DNA of 40,179 nucleotides from Edaphobacter sp. (lineage in GTDB: Bacteria > Acidobacteriota > Terriglobia > Terriglobales > Acidobacteriaceae), in NCBI GenBank assembly GCA_025462755.1, contig JAOAPF010000005.1, forward strand, positions 1 through 40,179, given 5' to 3'. The position numbers and the translations under genes were made by a program. Below the pieces are notes generated by a model. It did not search any database, was not told the DNA's origin, and worked only from the letters and a program-made list of their open reading frames with translations. Of this stretch, positions 33,926 to 40,179 are shown in pieces (position 1 is the stretch's first letter; each line of letters opens with the position of its first letter).

Positions 33926-36265
33926 ATGAGATCATCATTTCGCAGAGTTTCACTATCTCTCGCCTTGGTGATGGCCTGCATTCTTGCCCTCTATCTTGCA
34001 GGATGCGGTGGCTCAAGCGCTCCAGTCACCCGTCCCACCCTCACCATCACCGCTGGCAACGCAAGCCGAGTCTACGGTGCTCCTAACCCGGTCTTTACCG
34101 CTTCGGCCAGTGGAGCGCTTTCCGGTGACACCTTTACCCTCACCACCTCCACCGTCGCAATGCCCTCGTCTCCTGCCGGCACCTATTCGATAGTTCCCTC
34201 CGCCACAGGCGCCAATCTCGCCAACTACAACGTCGTCTACGTCAACGGCACCCTGACCGTCGACAAAGCCATCCTCACCGTCACGCCTAACAACCAGAGC
34301 ATCGTCTCAGGATCTGTGCTCCCCACTCTCTCCGCCACGATCTCCGGCTATGTCAATGGAGATGGGCAAACTGCCGTCACCGGACTCCCGGCTGTGACCA
34401 CCACCGCGACCTCCTCCTCTCCGGCCGGCTCTTACCCGATTGTCGCCAGCCTAGGTACTCTCGCCGCCACCAATTACAGCTTTACCTTCGGAACCGGCAC
34501 TCTCACCATCACTCCAGCCGCCAATCCCGGAGCCGCCTTCAGTGGCCGGGCGTTAGCCGGCACGCAACCAGTCGTGGGAGCTACGGTTCAACTCTACGCT
34601 GCGGGCACGTCGGGAATCGGCTCCGCAGGAAGTGTGCTGCTTACCAACACGCTGACCACCGATGGAGCCGGAGCCTTCACTGTCCCCGCTGGATACGCCT
34701 GCCCGGCGGCAGCCTCGCAGCTTTACGTCATCGTCCGCGGAGGACAGGTCGGAGCCGCCGCCAATGCGGCCATCGCTCTCGCCGCGCCGATCGGCGCCTG
34801 CAACCAGCTTGCATCCAGTTCACAGTTCGTCATCAACGAAGTCACCACCGTCGCCACGGCCTACGGACTCGCCCAGTTTCTCAGCCCCGGCGGCAACATC
34901 GGAGCAACTCCAACCAACACACAAGGCCTAGCGAACGCTGTAGCCACGGTAGCCAGTCTGGCAAACCTCACAACAGGAACATCCCCTGGCGCGTCCTTCC
35001 CCCAAAACGGCGCATCGCCCGCCGCAAAGATCAACTCCCTGGCCAATCTGTTGCATAACTGCCTGGCGAATGCCCCTCCGGTAGGTTGCAACCCGCTTTT
35101 CTCTGCAACGACTCCCAGCAACGGCACCGCTCCAAGCAATACTCTGGATGCTCTCCTGAATCTTGTGCGTAATCCCGGCAACAATGCCGGCTTACTCTAC
35201 ACACAATCGATCTTCGGTGCCGCTCCTTTTAAACCAGCCCTGACCGCTGAACCCGCGGACTGGACGATGTTCATCACCTACACCGGCGGAGGCATGAACA
35301 CCCCCACCGCCCTCGGCGTCGACGCCACCGGCGACATCTGGGTCGCCAGCTACCACAGCGCCGTATCGGAGTTCTCCCCTACCGGCACTCCCGTCTTTCC
35401 TAACGGCATCACCGGCGGTGGCCTCTTTAACTCCTACGGCCTTGCCATCGACGCTCAAAACAACGTTTGGATTCCCAACGAGGACAGCACCCCAAGCGGC
35501 GTCAATGGCGGCAACGGCAGCGTGACCGTTCTCAACTCAAGCGGTCAGCCAACCTCCGGCCCATCCGGCTACATCGCCGGAGGTATCGCCTACCCGCTTG
35601 CGATTGCCATCGACACCAACGCTGCGGCCTGGGTGATTGACTACCTTAACCAGCACCTCACACTGCTCTCCAGCACCGGTCAGCCGCTGTCCGGCGCGAC
35701 CGGGTATTCCTCGCCTGAACTCCAATTTCCAGTCTCCCTCGCCATCGACGCGAACAATAACGCCTGGGTGGGGAACAGCTACGGCGGCGCCGTCGTCAAG
35801 GTCTCTCCCGACGGCAAGTTCACCAGCTATCCCTGCTGCAACTGGGCCGGCGGCATAGCCATCGATCAGCGTGGCTACGTCTGGGTCGCCAATTACATGG
35901 GCGACAGCATCAGCCAGTTAGCCGGTGACGGTACAGTTATTTCCAGCGGCTACAGTGACGGCAAGGCGAGCATCTCCCATCCGCAGGGCATTGCCATCGA
36001 TGGGTCCGGCCACGTCTGGGTCACGAACATCCTCGGGTTCTCAATTACGGAGCTGGCTGGATCGGCCGCAAACTCACCGGGACAGATTCTGTCGCCCACT
36101 GCAGGATGGGGGCGCGACGCAGGTTTGGCCGCTAGCTGGGCCGTCACGATCGATGCCAGCGGCAACCTGTGGGTGTTGTGCAAAAACAAGAACACCCTAA
36201 CCGAAATCGTCGGACTGGCGACGCCCGTGAAGACTCCTCAGATAGGCCCGGTGCAGTCGCCTTAA
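33926..36265 (+). CDS. Lipoprotein with MBG repeats and a beta-propeller (NHL/Vgb-like) domain
   Basis: A 779-residue exported lipoprotein. The signal peptide ends in the lipobox Leu24-Ala-Gly-Cys27. Residues about 37-195 are two MBG (YDG-type) repeats, each with xVYGxPNPxF-like or gap-filled versions and ending in G-T-L-T-V/I. A carboxypeptidase-regulatory-like insert is followed by an Ala/Asn-rich linker (about 205-435). The C-terminal half (about 440-765) has at least six repeats of the type A(I/V)D..NNxWV.N, as in NHL or streptogramin-lyase-like propellers. The start is ATG 33926, since a TTG at 33908 only adds residues before the signal. It begins 27 nt after the exosortase stop, so the two may be co-transcribed. 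A carbohydrate- or surface-binding role is inferred only from architecture. Confidence 0.85.
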   Translation: MRSSFRRVSLSLALVMACILALYLAGCGGSSAPVTRPTLTITAGNASRVYGAPNPVFTASASGALSGDTFTLTTSTVAMPSSPAGTYSIVPSATGANLANYNVVYVNGTLTVDKAILTVTPNNQSIVSGSVLPTLSATISGYVNGDGQTAVTGLPAVTTTATSSSPAGSYPIVASLGTLAATNYSFTFGTGTLTITPAANPGAAFSGRALAGTQPVVGATVQLYAAGTSGIGSAGSVLLTNTLTTDGAGAFTVPAGYACPAAASQLYVIVRGGQVGAAANAAIALAAPIGACNQLASSSQFVINEVTTVATAYGLAQFLSPGGNIGATPTNTQGLANAVATVASLANLTTGTSPGASFPQNGASPAAKINSLANLLHNCLANAPPVGCNPLFSATTPSNGTAPSNTLDALLNLVRNPGNNAGLLYTQSIFGAAPFKPALTAEPADWTMFITYTGGGMNTPTALGVDATGDIWVASYHSAVSEFSPTGTPVFPNGITGGGLFNSYGLAIDAQNNVWIPNEDSTPSGVNGGNGSVTVLNSSGQPTSGPSGYIAGGIAYPLAIAIDTNAAAWVIDYLNQHLTLLSSTGQPLSGATGYSSPELQFPVSLAIDANNNAWVGNSYGGAVVKVSPDGKFTSYPCCNWAGGIAIDQRGYVWVANYMGDSISQLAGDGTVISSGYSDGKASISHPQGIAIDGSGHVWVTNILGFSITELAGSAANSPGQILSPTAGWGRDAGLAASWAVTIDASGNLWVLCKNKNTLTEIVGLATPVKTPQIGPVQSP

Positions 36266-36489
36266 GGTCGTGCCGGAAGTTTTGACGGCGAAGATCCACT
36301 TAGCCCAATCTCCACCAATCCAGTTTTTGGCCTGGCGAGGTACAACCACCTCGACTTCGCCGGCTTCGTCCGTTTGAGCCCTTTCCGGTTTCCGGAGAAA
36401 CCTCCGATTCGCCTGCGCTCCTCAGTTTGAGGCCCTTGTGCTCGTTCCAATTCACCCCTGAAAAAATTCCATTTAGCACTTGACAGCTC

Positions 36490-36642
36490 TTGCAGCAAGG
36501 GAAGAAGCTTTCTAACGCATCCAAGGTGGTCGGACCTCACGTGGCCAAAGCAAAGAGCGGGCTCAACTACACACTTAGACCAGCTAAGGCCAAGACCAGC
36601 ACGACCAGCAAGACCAGCAAGACCAGCTTTACCCCGAAATAA
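36490..36642 (+). CDS. Small Lys/Thr/Ser-rich open frame, hypothetical
   Basis: A frame of up to 50 codons (TTG 36490), or 38 (GTG 36526) or 33 (GTG 36541). It ends at TAA 36640-36642, just before the second receptor gene. The encoded peptide is basic and finishes with repeated Lys-Thr-Ser units and FTPK. No start has a good ribosome-binding site and no function is known. It could be a real small basic protein, a gene remnant, or a by-product of the tandem repeat. Confidence 0.25.
   Translation: MQQGKKLSNASKVVGPHVAKAKSGLNYTLRPAKAKTSTTSKTSKTSFTPK
36576..36627 (+). repeat. 9-bp tandem repeat array (AAGACCAGC units)
   Basis: Four contiguous units run from 36592 to 36627: AAGACCAGC, ACGACCAGC, AAGACCAGC and AAGACCAGC. 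A fifth, TAGACCAGC, lies at 36576-36584. Because the unit is a multiple of three the array keeps one frame open, encoding Lys-Thr-Ser repeats. Such an array can change copy number by slippage. Confidence 0.8.
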
Positions 36643-36661
36643 CTTATTGCGAGGTCACCGT

Positions 36662-39600
36662 ATGACGTTCAACAAAATTCCCGGCAAAATTCACACCCAG
36701 GCCACGCTGCGCCCTGGACCTTCCAAAATCCGTGCATTCTCCGGACTCCTTCTGCTCCTCATCGCCACCGTGTTGCTCCTGAACTCATCGGCCATCGCCC
36801 AGCTCTCGGGCAAGGGCGAGATCAAAGGAGTCGTCACCGACGCGAGCGGAGCCGTAGTTCCAGACGCTACCGTCACCGCCACGTCGACCACACAGGGGAC
36901 CAAGCTCACCCGCACCACCTCGAGCTCCGGTGACTTCGATCTGACTCCGCTGAATCCCGACATCTACAGCGTCACAGTTACCCGCCCAGGCTTTCAGACC
37001 GTCACTCAGGAGAATGTCCACGTCAATGCGCTCGAGATAGCCGACCTCAAAATAGCCCTGACCGTAGGCTCGGAGACCCAGACTGTCAACGTCTCCGCCG
37101 CCCCGCCTCAGTTGGAGACCAGCAACGCCACCCTCGGCGCGACCATGGAAAACGATGTCTACTCCGCGCTCCCCATCGAGATGGGAGCCTACGGCCAGCC
37201 CGACCAGCGCCGCGCCACCGACTTCGCCTTCCTCATGCCCGGCGTGCAGTCGAACAACACCAACGGCAACGCCACTACCAACTCCGGCATCGTCAACGGC
37301 TCCGGCAGCCGCGGCGCAGTCTCTGCGATCTACATCGATGGCATCCCGTTCGTGCGCGCCGGCGGCAACGGCGACCCGCGCTTCGTTTGGACGGCCATTT
37401 CAGTCGATGCAGTCGATCAGTTTCAAGTCCAGACCAACGGATACTCCGCCATCTACGAAGGCCAGGGCATTCAGAACTACAACATCAAGGCGGGCGGCAG
37501 CAAATATCACGGGTCCGTTTACGAGTTTTTCCGCAACACTGCGCTGGATACCTGGGGTTTCTTCGGTCCCGCAAACATCAGCCCCATTACCGGCAAGCCA
37601 GTAAAGCCCATCGAGCACAGCAACGAGTACGGCATCAATCTCAGCGGACCTCTCGTTCCCGTCGGTTCCTGGCGAGAGAAGCTCTTCTTCTTCGGCAACT
37701 ACAATGGTTTTCGCTACTCCAGCCAGACCCCCACACCGATGACCTTTCCCACGCCGGCCGAACAGGCAGGTAACTTCAACGGACTGATCACAGGCGGAAT
37801 CTTCGATCCTTCGACCGAGGCGCAGTGTCAGGCGTTCAACGGATCTCCCTGCCGTTATCGCTATGGCTTCACTCACGGAGCCACCCCCGGCTCTCCCCAG
37901 ATATCAAACTGCCCGGCCACCCACACCTGCGAGGACGTAATTCCCGCCAGCCAGTTTTCTGCCATCGCTCTCAAGCTTCAGAGTTTTCTTCCCTCGGGAA
38001 TCGGTACGTCAGCGACCAACAACTACATCTCTCCTAACTCCACCGGCCTGACCAACTGGTCCACCACGGATCGCATCGACTACAACCTATCCTCGAAAGA
38101 CACCCTGAGTTTCCTGGCAGCCATTGGACGACAGGCCAGCGCCGTGCCCCAGGGCCAGACCACTGCCGGCCGCAACATCGGTCCCGTCCCGTACAACTAC
38201 GGTCAGGCCTTCACTCCAAAGACCGCGGTAGGTGTAATCGAAGAGACGCATATCTTCTCGCCCAAAATCGTTAACCAGTTCAAATACGGCTACGCGCGCT
38301 ACAACGGCCCCACCATCAATCCCAACATCACGCCCGCCTATGCCGCGTCGAACCTGGGTATCACCGGTCTTCCCGCCGGCCAGGCTGGCGGTGGCTTCCC
38401 AGTCGTTACCTTCACGGGCACGGCAGCGCCCACCAACTGGGGCGGTGCGCAAGCCAACATCACCATCGCCGAAAACTACACGCTGCTCGACAACGTGCAG
38501 TGGAACGTCGGCAAGCACTCACTCACGATCGGTGGCCAGATCGCCTGGATGCTCTATAACGTCACACCCCTTACCGGCGGATCGAGCTTCTTGACTCTCG
38601 CCACCGCACCCACCGAAACCGCGGGCCTCCTCAACGGCACCTTCGCCGCCACCCCGAACACCGGCCTCTCCTATGCCAGCTTCCTCATCGGCCAGATCGA
38701 CCGAGGCAGCCTTACCCAGAATGTCGTGCAGGAGTACGGTTCGCGCTACCGTGCCATCTCTCCCTATATTCAGGACAACTGGAAGGTCAGCCCGAAGCTC
38801 ACGCTCGACATCGGAGTTCGTTATGACTTCTTCCCGACCCTCCGCGAAGTGCACGACAATATGAGCTTCTTCAACCCCAATCTCACCAACCCTGTCACCG
38901 GCGCCCCTGGTGCGCTGCAGTTCGCAGGCACCGGACCCAATACCTGCAACTGCCGCACTCCCGTCAACGACTACTACAAGAACATCGGCCCGCGCCTCGG
39001 CCTCGCCTATCAGATCGACCCCAAAACCGTCATCCGCGCAAGCTATGGCGTCATGTACACCCACGGCAACGGAGTCGGCGGCGGCAGCGGTACAGCAGGA
39101 GTGGCCGGCAACACGCTCGGCTTCTCGGCCAGCCCCAACTTCACCGCCAACGCCCAGCTGCTCGGCGGACTCAACTGGAGCGGCAATAACAGCGCCTTCC
39201 CCTCCTACGCCCCAGGCGCAGGACGCGCCTCCAGCCCGGCGTTCGGAACAGGATTTACCACCACCACCGGCTTTACCGCGGCGCCTTCCACCGTCAGCTA
39301 CTACGACCCCTACCTCGGCGGACGCGCGCCGCAGTACATCAACTGGAGCTTCGGCTTCCAGCATCAGTGGACCGACACCGTTACCACCAGCATGAGCTAC
39401 GTCGGATCGCAGGGCCACTTCCTGATCGCCGACGCCAGCAACGCTCGCGGCTTCTACGCCAACCAGCTTGATCCTCAATATCTTGTCTACGGCAACAACC
39501 TCACTCTCTCCGGCAATGCAGCGGCAGCCTTCTGCGTGGCCAACAACCTGCCCTGTCCGAAAAACTTCACCGCGAGTCAGCAGCTCGGTACTGCTCTCAG

Positions 39601-40179
39601 GCCATTCCCCTTCAGCGGCGCCTCTGACTTCTTCGCCAACACCTCCAACTCCAACTACAACGCCCTGCAGGTCACGGCAAACATGCGCGCGACGCACGGC
39701 CTGACCGTTATGGCCAACTACACCTGGTCGCGCACCATCGACGATGGAGGCACCTTCCGCAGCGGTTATGCAATTCCCGCCGCGTTCTCGGGCACCGGAA
39801 AGGCTTGGAAGCAGGACGCCATCGAACGTTCGGTCTCGACCTCCAATCAGCCACAGCACGCGGTGATCACCGGCGTCTGGGACCTGCCCCTCGGCAAGAC
39901 CGTTCTCGCCACCGATCGATGGGAACGCGCAGTCTTCGGCGGCTTCAAGGTCTCTGAGATCTTCCAGATCTCCTCCGGCTCTCCGCTGCCCATCACCGCA
40001 TCGAGCTGCCCAACCAACCCCGCTCAGAACGCCTTCTCGTCTCCAGCAGGAGCCTGCATGCCCACTTACAATCCCTCCTTCAGTGGCCAGGCACGCATCC
40101 ATGGCAAATGGGGGCAGGGCGTCACTGCGGCAAACTTCAACGCCTCCAACAGCTCTCTCACTCAATCCTCCGCGAACCA
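36662..40179 (+). CDS. TonB-dependent receptor, Oar-like, with carboxypeptidase regulatory-like domain (3-prime end cut by window)
   Basis: An open frame of 1172 complete codons runs without a stop to the last base of the window, so the protein is partial at its C-terminus. The N-terminus has a long basic region followed by a Leu-rich core and a cleavage site after AIA (residue 46). Residues about 50-135 form the carboxypeptidase-regulatory-like domain (GEIKGVVTDASGAVVPDA). A plug-like part follows (SAIYIDGIPFV, VDAVDQFQVQTNGYSA), then a barrel with repeated YxxxNYTWSR and NSNYNALQ patterns. The ATG has GAGG 7 nt upstream. It belongs to the same expanded family as the receptor at 2475-5867 but is not a close duplicate. 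The substrate is unknown. Confidence 0.93.
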   Translation, partial: MTFNKIPGKIHTQATLRPGPSKIRAFSGLLLLLIATVLLLNSSAIAQLSGKGEIKGVVTDASGAVVPDATVTATSTTQGTKLTRTTSSSGDFDLTPLNPDIYSVTVTRPGFQTVTQENVHVNALEIADLKIALTVGSETQTVNVSAAPPQLETSNATLGATMENDVYSALPIEMGAYGQPDQRRATDFAFLMPGVQSNNTNGNATTNSGIVNGSGSRGAVSAIYIDGIPFVRAGGNGDPRFVWTAISVDAVDQFQVQTNGYSAIYEGQGIQNYNIKAGGSKYHGSVYEFFRNTALDTWGFFGPANISPITGKPVKPIEHSNEYGINLSGPLVPVGSWREKLFFFGNYNGFRYSSQTPTPMTFPTPAEQAGNFNGLITGGIFDPSTEAQCQAFNGSPCRYRYGFTHGATPGSPQISNCPATHTCEDVIPASQFSAIALKLQSFLPSGIGTSATNNYISPNSTGLTNWSTTDRIDYNLSSKDTLSFLAAIGRQASAVPQGQTTAGRNIGPVPYNYGQAFTPKTAVGVIEETHIFSPKIVNQFKYGYARYNGPTINPNITPAYAASNLGITGLPAGQAGGGFPVVTFTGTAAPTNWGGAQANITIAENYTLLDNVQWNVGKHSLTIGGQIAWMLYNVTPLTGGSSFLTLATAPTETAGLLNGTFAATPNTGLSYASFLIGQIDRGSLTQNVVQEYGSRYRAISPYIQDNWKVSPKLTLDIGVRYDFFPTLREVHDNMSFFNPNLTNPVTGAPGALQFAGTGPNTCNCRTPVNDYYKNIGPRLGLAYQIDPKTVIRASYGVMYTHGNGVGGGSGTAGVAGNTLGFSASPNFTANAQLLGGLNWSGNNSAFPSYAPGAGRASSPAFGTGFTTTTGFTAAPSTVSYYDPYLGGRAPQYINWSFGFQHQWTDTVTTSMSYVGSQGHFLIADASNARGFYANQLDPQYLVYGNNLTLSGNAAAAFCVANNLPCPKNFTASQQLGTALRPFPFSGASDFFANTSNSNYNALQVTANMRATHGLTVMANYTWSRTIDDGGTFRSGYAIPAAFSGTGKAWKQDAIERSVSTSNQPQHAVITGVWDLPLGKTVLATDRWERAVFGGFKVSEIFQISSGSPLPITASSCPTNPAQNAFSSPAGACMPTYNPSFSGQARIHGKWGQGVTAANFNASNSSLTQSSAN

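Larger units (their letters stand above)
36266..36661. other. Intergenic region before the second Oar-like receptor
   Basis: About 400 bp. The left part has short open frames on both strands but no recognisable product. It contains a GGTTTC/GAAACC hairpin (36387-36402). The right part holds an array of 9-bp tandem units inside a small frame, listed separately. The ribosome-binding region of the receptor gene (GAGG at 36651-36654) closes the gap. Confidence 0.4.

Noticed and set aside
36480-36508. TTGACA box as a promoter before the second receptor
   Set aside because: No acceptable -10 hexamer occurs at 16-18 bp spacing.
36262-36540. A 92-codon minus-strand frame between the lipoprotein and the second receptor
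   Set aside because: It has no recognisable domain or ribosome-binding site and may be chance. It could be a gene remnant but nothing supports that directly.
38519-40165. A 548-codon open frame antisense to the second receptor gene
   Set aside because: The composition is Gly/Glu/Val-rich shadow coding opposite a clear Oar-like receptor frame, with no recognisable domain and no ribosome-binding site. High GC and strong codon bias commonly create such antisense frames.

Overview
The window looks like a chromosomal segment of an acidobacterium of the Terriglobales type (Granulicella, Terriglobus or Edaphobacter relatives). This is inferred from gene content. There are two very large Oar-like TonB-dependent receptors with an N-terminal carboxypeptidase-regulatory-like domain, an exosortase beside a tiny PExPT-type sorted protein, an MBG/beta-propeller lipoprotein, and a short NAD-type 6-phosphogluconate dehydrogenase. 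Most genes are GC-rich. No rRNA, tRNA, CRISPR array, integrase or transposase was recognised.

Layout. (1) 39-2194: a translationally coupled pair resembling DprE1/DprE2 (FAD oxidoreductase plus short-chain reductase). (2) 2475-5867: a complete Oar-like receptor, closed by a strong intrinsic terminator. (3) 5941-6143: copy A of a 203-bp intergenic element. (4) 6204-9724, minus strand: an operon of circularly permuted ATP-grasp, alpha-E and transglutaminase-like proteins. (5) 9947-11782: typA. (6) 11842-12044: copy B of the 203-bp element, inverted. (7) 12465-16121: a large CheB-CheR-PAS-histidine kinase fusion, visibly less GC-rich than its neighbours. (8) 16471-17088, minus strand: a Mn-type superoxide dismutase. 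(9) 17285-28921, plus strand: a sugar-catabolism run of intracellular GH15 glucoamylase, transketolase, rpiA, an SDR, gnd, zwf, pgl, glk and a methyltransferase. (10) 28988-31687: an exported M1 aminopeptidase. (11) 31968-33898: the PExPT mini-protein and its exosortase. (12) 33926-36265: the MBG/propeller lipoprotein. (13) 36662 to the right edge: a second Oar-like receptor, cut by the window end.

How the genes work together. The GH15 enzyme has no signal peptide and should release glucose from intracellular glycogen or maltodextrins. Glk phosphorylates it, Zwf/Pgl/Gnd oxidise it to ribulose-5-phosphate, and RpiA plus transketolase handle the pentoses. Transaldolase and ribulose-phosphate epimerase are not in the window. 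The exosortase locus, receptors, lipoprotein and exported peptidase form a cell-envelope block.

Most notable observations: the two 203-bp intergenic copies align end to end without any net insertion or deletion, with conserved blocks and a conserved GC hairpin. The exosortase's neighbour is almost nothing but two targeting signals, so its processed product would be only about ten residues. That exosortase also appears to carry Asp where the family normally has its catalytic His.
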